64,000 nucleotides of DNA from Collinsella sp. (GTDB lineage Bacteria > Actinomycetota > Coriobacteriia > Coriobacteriales > Coriobacteriaceae): contig DXZR01000008.1 in NCBI GenBank assembly GCA_019419555.1, forward strand, positions 1 to 64,000, given 5' to 3'. Each line of letters begins with the position of its first letter. Positions within the stretch are counted from its first letter, which is position 1. Under the pieces are notes generated by a model. The model made no database searches, was not told the DNA's origin, and worked only from the letters and a program-made list of their open reading frames with translations. Position numbers and translations under genes: made by a program. Below are positions 45,252 to 53,806 of the stretch, piece after piece.

Positions 45252-48122
45252 TCACGCTCCTTGGGCGGCAAGTGCCGCGGTCAGGACGATGCCGGCGATC
45301 TTGGCTGCCTTGACGTCGTGTTTGTCGTAATCCTCCAAGGCCACCGAGATGGCGACCGTGGGTGAATCGTAAGGTGCGAAGCCGACGAACATCGAGTTGA
45401 CGTTGGTGCCGCCGATCTCGGCCGATCCAGTCTTGCCGGCGACCTTGACGCCCGGAATCTGGGCATCGGTGCCGGTGCCGGACTGGACAACCGCGAGCAT
45501 GGCCTGCTTGACCTGATCGGCCGTGGTGGCGCTGACGGCCTGGCCGAGCGAGCGGGATTGCGTGGTCTTGACCACGGTTCCGTCGGGGGCGAGCACCTGG
45601 GCCACGAAGAACGGGTCCATGACCACGCCGCTGTTGGCGATGGCCGCTGCTATCACGCAGTTTTGCATGACGGTGGTCTGCGGACCTGGCGTGTGGTCCA
45701 TGCCGACAGGCTGGCCGGCGCCTGCCCAGGCGGTCTCCCACTCGGTCATGAGCGAGGGGTCGGCCATGATGGAGGCCGCGGTGGTCAGGTCCTGACCGAG
45801 CTTTTGGCCGTAACCAAAGGCGTTGGCAAACTGGACGAGCGAGCTGGCGCCGATCTCGTTGGCCACCTGGCCAAAGACGACGTTGGATGACACGGCAAAG
45901 GCCTGTTGCAGGCTGATGGTACCGTAGCTCTCGTTGGCGTAATTGGTGACCGGCGCGTTGCCGATATCCATGGAGCCGGGCGCCTGGTACGTGCTGGTAA
46001 GGCTGGCGGTGCCGGTTTCGAGCGCCGCGGAGAGTGTGACGACCTTAAAGGTCGAGCCCGGGGTATAGAGAGCGTCCATGGCGCGGTCGTACATGGAGCC
46101 GTCCTCGCCACCGCCCGACTGCATCAGGGCATCGATGTTGGTGTTGTCATAGGTGGGCGAGCTTGCGCATGCGAGGACCGCGCCGGTGCGCGGATCCATA
46201 ACCACCACGGCACCCTTAAAGCCCTTGAGTGCCTGCTCGGCAGCCGTCTGGATGCGCGAGTCGATGGTGAGCTTGGCGGTGTTGCCCGGTTGGTTTTGGC
46301 CCGCGAGCGACGCGAGGGCGTTGTTCCAGCTGGAGTAATCCTTGGAGCCGGTGAGCGTTTCGTTCATGACGCTCTCGACACCAGCGGTGCCGTACTGCTG
46401 GCTTACATAGCCCACCACGTGAGCGGCCAGGTTGCCGTTGGGGTAGGAGCGGGCGTAGGTGCCGTCTTCCTGTTGCAGCGACTCGGCCAGCGTCACGCCG
46501 TCGGACGTGATGATGGAGCCGCGCTGGATGTACTTGGAGCGGGCGATGGTGTGGTTGTTGGTCGGCATGTCCTGATAGTCCTTGGCCTTGATGACCTGGA
46601 CATAGGTGAGGTTGCCGATAAGGATGGCGAATAGTGCCGTAAAGGCGAGCACGGCGCGGGTCAGTCGATTGGCGAGCGCCACGCGGCCGAGCACACCGGA
46701 TTCGGGCGTGTCGAGCAGGCGACGACGCATGCGCGAGCCGGCGGAGTGGCTGCCGCGGGCATACGAAGACGAAGTGGCGAAGCGCGTGCCGGCCGGGGAG
46801 GACGCCGAGGCGACCTGGTCGTCGGTGATGGCGGCCATGGTGCCGGTGCCGGTGAGCTCGGCCTCGCGACCGGTTGCCTCGTCACCGGCGCGCAGCAAAA
46901 GCGCGACGATGATAAAGCTTGCCAGCAGCGAGGAGCCACCCTGGCTCATAAAGGGCAGGGTGACGCCGGTCAGCGGGATCAGGCGGGTAACGCCGCCAAC
47001 GATCAAGAACGCCTGGAAGCTGATAGCGGCCGTAAGACCGGTGGCGCTAAAGGCGGCAAGGTCGGACTTGGCACGGGCTGCCGTGGTCAGGCCACGTACG
47101 GCAAAGAGCATAAACAGGATAAGAACGGCGCCACCGCCCAAAAGGCCCATCTCCTCGCCGATAGCCGAGAAGATAAAGTCGGACTCGACGACGGGGATGT
47201 TGTTGGCCATGCCGTTGCCAATGCCGACGCCAACAAGGCCGCCGTCGGCCAGCGAGAAGAGGGACTGGACAATCTGGTAGCCCTGGCCCTGTGCATCCTT
47301 AAAGGGATCGGCCCAGATCTGGAAACGAACCTGGACGTGCGACAGGAACTTGTAAGCGCCCACGGCCCCCACGGCCAAGAGCACAAGGCCGATGATGACA
47401 TACGAGAAGCGACCCGTGGCAACGTAGAGCATCAGCAAGAAGATGGTGTAGAACAGCAAGGCCGAGCCCAGGTCACGTTCGAAGACAACGACGAGCAGGC
47501 ATACGCCCCAGACTGCGAACAGCGGCAGCAGCAGGCGCAGACGCGGAATCTTAAGACCCAAGATCTTGCGGTTGGAGATAGAGAGCAGTTCGCGGTTCTC
47601 GGCCAGGTAACCGGCTAGGAACAGCACGATAAAGACCTTGGCGAACTCGCCGGGCTGAATGGTAAAGCCGGCGATGCGAATCCACAGTTTAGAGCCCGAG
47701 ATCGTGGTGCCGATAAAGATGGGCAGCATCAGCAAGATGATGCCGATGATGCCAAAGGTGTACTTGTAGCGCATGACTACGTCGAGGTTTTTGACCAGCG
47801 CAAGCGTACCTACCATCAACGCCACCGAGATAAACAGGATGACGAGCTGCGAGATGGCGAGCGTGGGCGCCAAGCGCGTCACAAACGTGATGCCAATGCC
47901 CGAAAGAACAAAGACGACGGGCAGGATGGCCGGGTCGGCGCCGGGTGCCAGAATGCGCACGGCGATATGCGCCGCGGCGAAGGCGGCAAAGAGACCGATC
48001 GGAACGGCAAGTGTCTCAAACGAGATGGCGGCGCCTGCGGTGAGCACGTACATCGCATACAGCAGGATGACGGGGAACGCCGAGGCGATGAGTAAGAGCA
48101 GTTCGGTATTACGGCGACTCAT
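45252..48122 (-). CDS. SEDS glycosyltransferase fused to class B penicillin-binding protein (RodA/FtsW-PbpA)
   Basis: One 956-aa reading frame joins two peptidoglycan enzymes. Residues 1-405 are a SEDS protein with about ten helices and the motifs GSKLWIRI, FTIQPGEFAKVF and ERDLGSALLF. It also has SDFIFSAIGEEMGLLGG and FMSQGGSS. This is the lipid II polymerase. A 75-residue Ser/Ala/Arg-rich linker precedes a second membrane helix (about 490-510) and a PbpA-like transpeptidase. Active site residues are Ser690 and Lys693 (STFK), the SSN motif at 745-747, and KTG at 897-899. I see no stop or frameshift between halves. ATG 48122 is preferred to GTG 48131 on ribosome-site spacing. In most Actinobacteria these are adjacent separate genes. 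Confidence 0.93.
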   Translation of the reverse strand: MSRRNTELLLLIASAFPVILLYAMYVLTAGAAISFETLAVPIGLFAAFAAAHIAVRILAPGADPAILPVVFVLSGIGITFVTRLAPTLAISQLVILFISVALMVGTLALVKNLDVVMRYKYTFGIIGIILLMLPIFIGTTISGSKLWIRIAGFTIQPGEFAKVFIVLFLAGYLAENRELLSISNRKILGLKIPRLRLLLPLFAVWGVCLLVVVFERDLGSALLFYTIFLLMLYVATGRFSYVIIGLVLLAVGAVGAYKFLSHVQVRFQIWADPFKDAQGQGYQIVQSLFSLADGGLVGVGIGNGMANNIPVVESDFIFSAIGEEMGLLGGGAVLILFMLFAVRGLTTAARAKSDLAAFSATGLTAAISFQAFLIVGGVTRLIPLTGVTLPFMSQGGSSLLASFIIVALLLRAGDEATGREAELTGTGTMAAITDDQVASASSPAGTRFATSSSYARGSHSAGSRMRRRLLDTPESGVLGRVALANRLTRAVLAFTALFAILIGNLTYVQVIKAKDYQDMPTNNHTIARSKYIQRGSIITSDGVTLAESLQQEDGTYARSYPNGNLAAHVVGYVSQQYGTAGVESVMNETLTGSKDYSSWNNALASLAGQNQPGNTAKLTIDSRIQTAAEQALKGFKGAVVVMDPRTGAVLACASSPTYDNTNIDALMQSGGGEDGSMYDRAMDALYTPGSTFKVVTLSAALETGTASLTSTYQAPGSMDIGNAPVTNYANESYGTISLQQAFAVSSNVVFGQVANEIGASSLVQFANAFGYGQKLGQDLTTAASIMADPSLMTEWETAWAGAGQPVGMDHTPGPQTTVMQNCVIAAAIANSGVVMDPFFVAQVLAPDGTVVKTTQSRSLGQAVSATTADQVKQAMLAVVQSGTGTDAQIPGVKVAGKTGSAEIGGTNVNSMFVGFAPYDSPTVAISVALEDYDKHDVKAAKIAGIVLTAALAAQGA

Positions 48123-48138
48123 AAGCGGCACTCCCTTT

Positions 48139-50085
48139 CTAATTCTTATCGGAGGCTTCGGCCTCGGCGGACTGTTCGGCGGTATTCTCGGAATCCGATT
48201 CGGAGGTCGAACCCTGGTCGGTGTTATTGCGGATCGTTTGCGCGTCGATCACCTGACGGGTCTGCTCCTCGTCGATCTGATGGCGGTACTTGGAGATGGT
48301 GTCCTGTGCGTCGTCGATGCTCGTCTGCTGAATACCTGCCTTAAGGCGATTTTGTGTGTCTTCGGGCAGGTCGGACAGTTTGATGGTGGTCGTGCTGTCG
48401 AGCCAGTGCAGCTTAAGGCCGAGCGGCTTGCCGGGAATGCCCCGGTAGACCGCGACGGTGTCCTTGTAGGTGCCCAGGTAGTACGAGCCGGTGATGCCTG
48501 CGTAGGCCCAGATGGCTGCCGCCAGCACAAAAGCGATGCCCAGTACGGTGGCAATGGTGATGTTGCGGCGGCGGACGCGCTTTGCCTCGCGCATGACGCC
48601 ATCGTCGACCAGGTCAACGACAAGCACGGTGACGTTGTCATGCCCGCCGGCGACCAGTGCCGCGTCAACAAGGTTGTCGACGCAAATCTGCGCGGTCGAG
48701 GACTGCGTGGCGATGTTTTCGATATCGCTATCGGGAATCATGCTCGAAAGACCGTCCGAGCACAGGATCAGGCGGTCGCCTTCCTCGATATGCAGGGTAA
48801 AGTGGTCGGCATACATTGCGGGATCCGAGCCCAGCGCGCGGGTGATGACCGAGCGGTTGGGGTGGACGCGAGCCTCGTCTGCCGTAATCTCGCCGGCGTC
48901 CACGAGCTCCTCCACATAGGAGTGGTCGCGGGTCACGCGGATGAGCGTGCCCTCGTGGAGCAGATAGGCGCGCGAGTCGCCCACGTGGGCGATAGCGAGC
49001 ATGTCGTTTTCGATATAGGCGCAGGTTGCCGTGCAGCCCATGCCGGGCTTGCCAAGCCCGTTGAGCGCAGCCTCGATGACCGCGGCGTTTGCAGCTTCGA
49101 CGGCGGCCGCCAGTCGTGCGGCGTCGGCTGCCTGCGGCGCTGTCTTGGCAATGGTCTCGACGGCGATGGAGGAGGCTACCTCACCGGCGGCGTGGCCGCC
49201 CATGCCGTCGCATACGCAAAAGAGCGGCGATTGCACCAGATAGGAGTCTTCGTTATGCGGGCGCACACAGCCAACATCGGAGCGGGCGCCCCACATGAGC
49301 TGCGTGGTCGTGCCGGCGTCGTAGGTCGAGTCAGTCTCGACGCGCTCGTCGGTCAGCGGCTCAAAACTCATGGTCGAGCCGGGGTCCTTAAGCTTGGCCT
49401 CCACGGCGGCAACGTCAATCTCGGCCGTATCGCCGGGCGAGACGGTGTCGGCATCGTTGCTCGGGTCGTTGACGTTGGGCGTGGCGGGCTCTTCGGTTGT
49501 ACGGTCGACAGGCTCGTCGTCTTGCGGGGCGACGGCTGCAGACTCGGGCGTCGCGAAGTGCGCGGGCGCGGGCGTGCCGTGGGATTGGGAGACATCCTCC
49601 GTCGTTGCTGCGGGTACGTCTTCGGTTACAGACTGCATGGCTTCGGGCGCCGATGCGTCCGCGGGGGAGGGCGCCGCCGCGGGTTCCGGTGCAGATGCGG
49701 ACTCGGGCGCTGCGGCGGGTGCCGGCGCTACGGGAAACACCGGTGCCGCGGGCTCGGGAGCCGCAAATACCGCGGAGCTCTCGGTAATCGCCGTGGCGAC
49801 GGGTTCGGCAAAGTGAGCCGGCGCGGGCATGTCTTGCGGGACCGCGGGCTGCTCGGTAGCGGCGTGCACGCCGATGGGGGTGTTACCGCCGTCAGCGTTG
49901 TCCTCGGTATCCTCGTCGTCGGTCAGCGTCGGATATTCTTGCGTTACATGCGAAAGAGGCAGGGAGAACACAGTGTCCTCGGGCTCCACGGGCGCATGGC
50001 CCGCCGGGGCGGCATGAGCCGGCGCGGTCGCGGGGGCGGCCGACGTCTCTGGCATGGTTGCGGACTTGTTCTCCTCGTCGATCAT
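48139..50085 (-). CDS. pstP: PP2C-family Ser/Thr phosphatase (PstP-like) with long N-terminal extension
   Basis: A 648-aa phosphatase that reverses the kinases of the operon. The first 255 residues are an Ala/Pro/Glu-rich disordered extension not found in typical PstP (about 500 aa). The PP2C domain (about 265-500) has the metal-binding blocks VRPHNEDS, CDGMGGHAAGE, HVGDSRAYL, LCSDGLSSM and GGHDNVTVL. One membrane helix (about 520-540) and an extracytoplasmic tail follow. Its start overlaps the fhaB stop by four bases (ATGA); the SEDS-PBP gene begins 16 nt after its stop. Confidence 0.94.
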   Translation of the reverse strand: MIDEENKSATMPETSAAPATAPAHAAPAGHAPVEPEDTVFSLPLSHVTQEYPTLTDDEDTEDNADGGNTPIGVHAATEQPAVPQDMPAPAHFAEPVATAITESSAVFAAPEPAAPVFPVAPAPAAAPESASAPEPAAAPSPADASAPEAMQSVTEDVPAATTEDVSQSHGTPAPAHFATPESAAVAPQDDEPVDRTTEEPATPNVNDPSNDADTVSPGDTAEIDVAAVEAKLKDPGSTMSFEPLTDERVETDSTYDAGTTTQLMWGARSDVGCVRPHNEDSYLVQSPLFCVCDGMGGHAAGEVASSIAVETIAKTAPQAADAARLAAAVEAANAAVIEAALNGLGKPGMGCTATCAYIENDMLAIAHVGDSRAYLLHEGTLIRVTRDHSYVEELVDAGEITADEARVHPNRSVITRALGSDPAMYADHFTLHIEEGDRLILCSDGLSSMIPDSDIENIATQSSTAQICVDNLVDAALVAGGHDNVTVLVVDLVDDGVMREAKRVRRRNITIATVLGIAFVLAAAIWAYAGITGSYYLGTYKDTVAVYRGIPGKPLGLKLHWLDSTTTIKLSDLPEDTQNRLKAGIQQTSIDDAQDTISKYRHQIDEEQTRQVIDAQTIRNNTDQGSTSESDSENTAEQSAEAEASDKN

Positions 50086-50498
50086 CGACGGTTCACCTTC
50101 ATGACCACGTCGCCAATCTGGACTTCGTCGCCCTCGCGCAGCGTTGCGGGCTCCACCAGCTGGCGGCCGTTGACGAGCGTGCCGTTAAGCGAGTTGAGGT
50201 CCTCGATAATAAGTGCCGGACCCTGCAGCGAAAAACGCGCATGCGAGGCCGAGACAAACGGTTCGTTGATGCAGATGTCCGACGACGGCGAACGGCCGAC
50301 GATGACGGGGCCGAGCATATCCACGTGGATGCCGCGGATGCCGCGCGGGCCCTTGTCCACATCGATCGTCCAGATGGCCGAGTCGCGGCGCTGGCCGCGG
50401 ACGAGCCCCACGCCGGTCTTCATGACGGCAAACAGGAAGATATAAAGCAGGACGACCAGGACGATGCGGCCTGCAAACAGGACGATATCGATGTTCAT
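50082..50498 (-). CDS. Membrane-anchored FHA-domain protein (FhaB/FipA-like)
   Basis: A 138-aa protein with one N-terminal membrane helix (residues 5-27) and a C-terminal FHA phosphothreonine-binding domain: VIVGRSPSSDICINEPFVSASHARF, then LNSLNGTLVNGR. In mycobacteria the equivalent gene in the same operon slot encodes a kinase-regulated divisome/elongation adaptor. It lies 6 bp after fhaA and overlaps the phosphatase start by four bases. Confidence 0.92.
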   Translation of the reverse strand: MNIDIVLFAGRIVLVVLLYIFLFAVMKTGVGLVRGQRRDSAIWTIDVDKGPRGIRGIHVDMLGPVIVGRSPSSDICINEPFVSASHARFSLQGPALIIEDLNSLNGTLVNGRQLVEPATLREGDEVQIGDVVMKVNRR

Positions 50499-50504
50499 AA
50501 GCGA

Positions 50505-51515
50505 CTATCCCCTAAATTCGAACGTGCTCAGGCCAAACGTCAGCAGGTCGCCGTTGCGCAGCGGGCAGCGCGTGATGCGACGGTTGTTGACGAGCGTGCC
50601 GTTGGTGGAGTTGAGGTCCTCGATCGACCAGTCCGAGCCGGTAAAGGTGAGCTGGGCATGACGGCGCGACACGTTGGGGTCGCGCAGGGCGATGTCGGAA
50701 ACCGAGCGCTCGCGACCGATGGTCACCTGTGCGGAGGTGATGGCGTGGCTCTCGCCGCTCACGACGTCGACGAGCTGGGCGAGCGGACGCTGCGGGGCGC
50801 GAGAGCTTGCCATGTTGGAGGCGATGCTGGCTGCGGCGCCAAGGCCAGCGGCGGCGCCGGTCGCGGCGGCTCCGCCCATGCCGGCAAGCGCGTCGCGCGA
50901 GACGGTTTGGGGCACGGGGATGGGTGCGGCGGCGGGATCGGGCATATTGGGCGCAAAGGGGTCGGCCACGGCAAGCGGGTCGGGAGTGGCAGCACGAGGT
51001 GCCGGCTGCTGCTGCGGCATAGCAGCGGGGTGTTGCTGCGGGGCGGCAAACTGCTGCTGGCCGGCGCGCGGGGCGCTGGCGGCACGGCTCGCGGCTGAGT
51101 TGTTCTGGCCCAGGCCGTTTTGGTAGGCGCGCTCTTCCTCGTACAGGCGACCGAGCGTGGGGGCATCGACGTTCTCGGCAAAGACCGAGAACTTGCCGCC
51201 GCGCAGCTGCGGGTCGATCATAAAGCGAACGAGGGGCTCGCCGACAAAGACGTAGCGGCGCTTTTCGGCTTGCGCTTTCACAAACTCGCGGACCTCGCGC
51301 GAAAGCTCGGGATAGAACGGGGCGAGCATGGGATCGTCGTCGGCGGCAATCAGGATGGTATAGAGCGCCGGCGCGGTGTTGACGCCGTTGATCACCAGAG
51401 TCTGATCCTCCATGTCGCGAGCGGCCTGCTTGGCAAGCTTCTTAAAGGAGAACGGGGCACGGGTGGCACCGAAGATGCCGGCCACGTGGTCCTCGAAGAT
51501 GTTCAGGAAGTTCAC
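50505..51515 (-). CDS. DUF3662/FHA-domain protein FhaA
   Basis: A 336-aa cytoplasmic adaptor. The N-terminal DUF3662 domain (1-125; MNFLNIFEDHVAGIFG, TLVINGVNTAPALYTI) leads into a Gln/Pro/Ala-rich linker (about 130-245). A C-terminal FHA domain (about 255-336) has VTIGRERSVSDIALRDPNVSRRHAQL and LNSTNGTLVNNRR. FhaA homologues bind phosphorylated MviN/kinases to control peptidoglycan synthesis. Its ATG overlaps the upstream kinase stop by four bases. Confidence 0.93.
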   Translation of the reverse strand: MNFLNIFEDHVAGIFGATRAPFSFKKLAKQAARDMEDQTLVINGVNTAPALYTILIAADDDPMLAPFYPELSREVREFVKAQAEKRRYVFVGEPLVRFMIDPQLRGGKFSVFAENVDAPTLGRLYEEERAYQNGLGQNNSAASRAASAPRAGQQQFAAPQQHPAAMPQQQPAPRAATPDPLAVADPFAPNMPDPAAAPIPVPQTVSRDALAGMGGAAATGAAAGLGAAASIASNMASSRAPQRPLAQLVDVVSGESHAITSAQVTIGRERSVSDIALRDPNVSRRHAQLTFTGSDWSIEDLNSTNGTLVNNRRITRCPLRNGDLLTFGLSTFEFRG

Positions 51516-53365
51516 GAAAGATCACTCTCCGTATAGGTTCTTTGGTATCCGAGCAAATAAAGGCATATCCCGACGATTATAGAGGATAGGATTCCCGTAA
51601 CCGCCGCCTTGGCGACGACCGGGCCCGCAAGGCTGGCAATTTCCATATGGTGTGCAAGACAAAACGATACGGCTGAGCCGATGCCGGCGACGGCAATTGC
51701 GACGATGGCGGCAAGGTTCGATCCCTGCTCGGCGCGCTTGGCATGAGCATTGAGCAGCAGCGATGTTGCCGCGGCTATTGCTGCAACCAGCACGATTGCA
51801 GCGAGAAGGAGCGCGTCTCCCAGCGCTGCGACGACATTGCTAAGCCCCAGTACGCCTCCCGCAGAGAGAGCCGCTGCGGCAAGGCGGGCAAAGAGTGCGC
51901 CCATGCCCGTGGCCGCCGCTGCGCTTGCCGGGCCGAGCCAAAACGCCGCGATGCTCGTGGCGGCTCCGGCGGCAAGGAGGGCGTCGCCGGTTAGGCAACC
52001 CAGCGCAAGCGCGCAGGTGAGCGTCGCGCTCGCAGCCGCCTCGGTGCGTCCCCAAGCAATCCACCAACCGGACATGGCAGCGGCAAAAATGACCGCGACC
52101 GGCAGCATCGACAGGATGCCCTGCGCCTGCATGGTGGCGTTGGCCATGAGCACCAAAAAGCCCACGGCCGAGATGGCCGAGCCAATCTGCGGGGCCAAGC
52201 CTGCCGCCGCGCCAATGGCGACGGCCGCCACGACCAGCCCGGGAAGCGTCGCGACGCCGGCTGTCTGCATAAGCAAAAAGCTGAAGGCTCCGCATGAGAG
52301 CGCCGAGATGCCGCGCATGGTGTAATTGCGTGCGCGGCCCCAGCGCGTGCCCGCCCAGCCAAGTGCGGGGTCGACCTCGACGGTGTCATCCTCGTAGCTC
52401 GATGGCTCGATATCATCTGCCGCGCACTCGTCATTCGAAAGCTCGCCTACCATCTGCTCCAAGCTGCGACGGCCTTCGCGCACGCTCCCCAAGCCGGCAA
52501 GGAGTCGGTCGCAGAATGCCTCGATGCTATCGGGGCGGTCTTGCGGCATGGGGGAGAGAGCGCTCATGAGCGCCGCCTCGGCCCCCGGGGGAAAGTGAGG
52601 GATCAGTTCGCTGGGATAGGTGGCGCCGCCGATGATGCGGTCGAGCGAGTCGGCAGGCGTGGCCGCCATAAAGGGGGCACTGCCGCACAGGCCCTCGTAG
52701 ATCACGCAGGCAAGGGCAAAGACATCGGCACGTTCGTCGACCGTGCCGGTCTCGATATCGAGCTGCTCGGGCGGCATGTAGCCGATGGTGCCGCCGCGCG
52801 ATCCGCCAAAGCCGCCGGCGGACGACAGCCGCGCCATGCCAAAGTCGGTGATCTTTACATTGCCCGAATGGTCGATAAGCACATTGGCGGGCTTTATGTC
52901 CAGATGAAGCACGCCGTTTGCATGGGCAAAGGTGAGTGCCTGACCCAGCGCGTCGGCAATGGCCGCGGCCTCGTCAAAGGTGAGCGAGTGGCCGTCCACG
53001 CGATGCAAAAACTCGGCCAACGACATACCGTCGACATACTCCATGACCAGGTAGGCATAGGCGGTGTCGTGCGTAAAGTCGATAACCTGCACGATATTGG
53101 GATGTTGAAGCATGGCGGCGGTATGCGCCTCGCGCAGCACGTCCATGATGTCGCTGGCGGGCATGCCGGCGCCGTTGATAAGGGGGATGCGCTTAATGGC
53201 CACGCGACGGCGCAGATGCGTGTCGCGGCAAATCTCGATGGAGCCAAAACCGCCGGTCGCAAGCGTCTCGAGCGGCTGGTACCGCTTGAGCAGCTCGCGA
53301 GAGCTAGTGCCCTCCAAGGGAACGTCCGGCGAGAACCGGGCGGTATGTTGCGAGAAAAGCGGCAT
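51512..53365 (-). CDS. Ser/Thr protein kinase with polytopic membrane domain
   Basis: A 617-aa protein that heads the cell-wall signalling operon. Kinase domain (about 28-285): ATGGFGSIEI, catalytic Lys in VAIKRI, catalytic loop HLDIKPANVL, DFGMARL and MPPEQLD. The Arg of the usual HRD is Leu, so activation may not rely on loop phosphorylation. A linker and then about ten hydrophobic segments (360-610) replace the PASTA architecture. Nothing in this part suggests a known transporter. It takes the place PknA holds in other Actinobacteria but at the other end of the operon. ATG 53365 follows GAGGG. Confidence 0.9.
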   Translation of the reverse strand: MPLFSQHTARFSPDVPLEGTSSRELLKRYQPLETLATGGFGSIEICRDTHLRRRVAIKRIPLINGAGMPASDIMDVLREAHTAAMLQHPNIVQVIDFTHDTAYAYLVMEYVDGMSLAEFLHRVDGHSLTFDEAAAIADALGQALTFAHANGVLHLDIKPANVLIDHSGNVKITDFGMARLSSAGGFGGSRGGTIGYMPPEQLDIETGTVDERADVFALACVIYEGLCGSAPFMAATPADSLDRIIGGATYPSELIPHFPPGAEAALMSALSPMPQDRPDSIEAFCDRLLAGLGSVREGRRSLEQMVGELSNDECAADDIEPSSYEDDTVEVDPALGWAGTRWGRARNYTMRGISALSCGAFSFLLMQTAGVATLPGLVVAAVAIGAAAGLAPQIGSAISAVGFLVLMANATMQAQGILSMLPVAVIFAAAMSGWWIAWGRTEAAASATLTCALALGCLTGDALLAAGAATSIAAFWLGPASAAAATGMGALFARLAAAALSAGGVLGLSNVVAALGDALLLAAIVLVAAIAAATSLLLNAHAKRAEQGSNLAAIVAIAVAGIGSAVSFCLAHHMEIASLAGPVVAKAAVTGILSSIIVGICLYLLGYQRTYTESDLS

Positions 53366-53524
53366 GGCCAACCCTCGTGCGTTTAAAGTTCGTTTGCGAG
53401 CGGCGGGCGCGGGGCCGAGCCGTTCGCGGTGGCATAGATGCTGCTAGTGTAGCACGCTCAGGTGCATGGGGAGGATGGCGGGATGCGAGGCTGCCTGTCT
53501 GGCTTGGCCTTCGTCTCGACCCAT

Positions 53525-53665
53525 CCGGAAAGCGCGCCCCAGTTTGCGGCCAAATACTGGGACACGCTTTCCGAATGGGGTGTGCTGCGGAAACTGCGTC
53601 CCAGAATATTGACTCAGAACGGGATACAGTTTCCAGATCGACGCTCAAAAGGAAACCGCATCCCG
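53525..53665. repeat. Array of alternating inverted 14-18 nt units, copy B
   Basis: Five degenerate half-units alternate in orientation (GCGGAAACTGCGTCCC-type and CGGGATACAGTTTCC-type). They have the same consensus as the array at 17972-18145. It occupies the 441-bp gap between the kinase operon and the divergent LuxR-type gene. The remainder of the gap shows only the promoter near 53782. Confidence 0.8.
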
Positions 53666-53781
53666 CTTTGATGCGGGGACTGCGGACAAAAGCTGAACCG
53701 TGATCTGGCTCGGATTGGAGTTCGTCTGAATCGTTGATGCTGGCTGGTGTGGGCGTGGAGATAAACGAGCAGCCCGAGCGA

Positions 53782-53787
53782 TATAAT
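53782..53787 (+). promoter_or_regulatory. -10 box of the membrane LuxR-type gene
   Basis: TATAAT 25 nt before the ATG at 53807, with GGAGGT (53798-53803) between them, giving a very short leader. No good -35 is visible, so activation may be needed. Confidence 0.5.
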
Positions 53788-53806
53788 GACACGCTATGGA
53801 GGTCAT

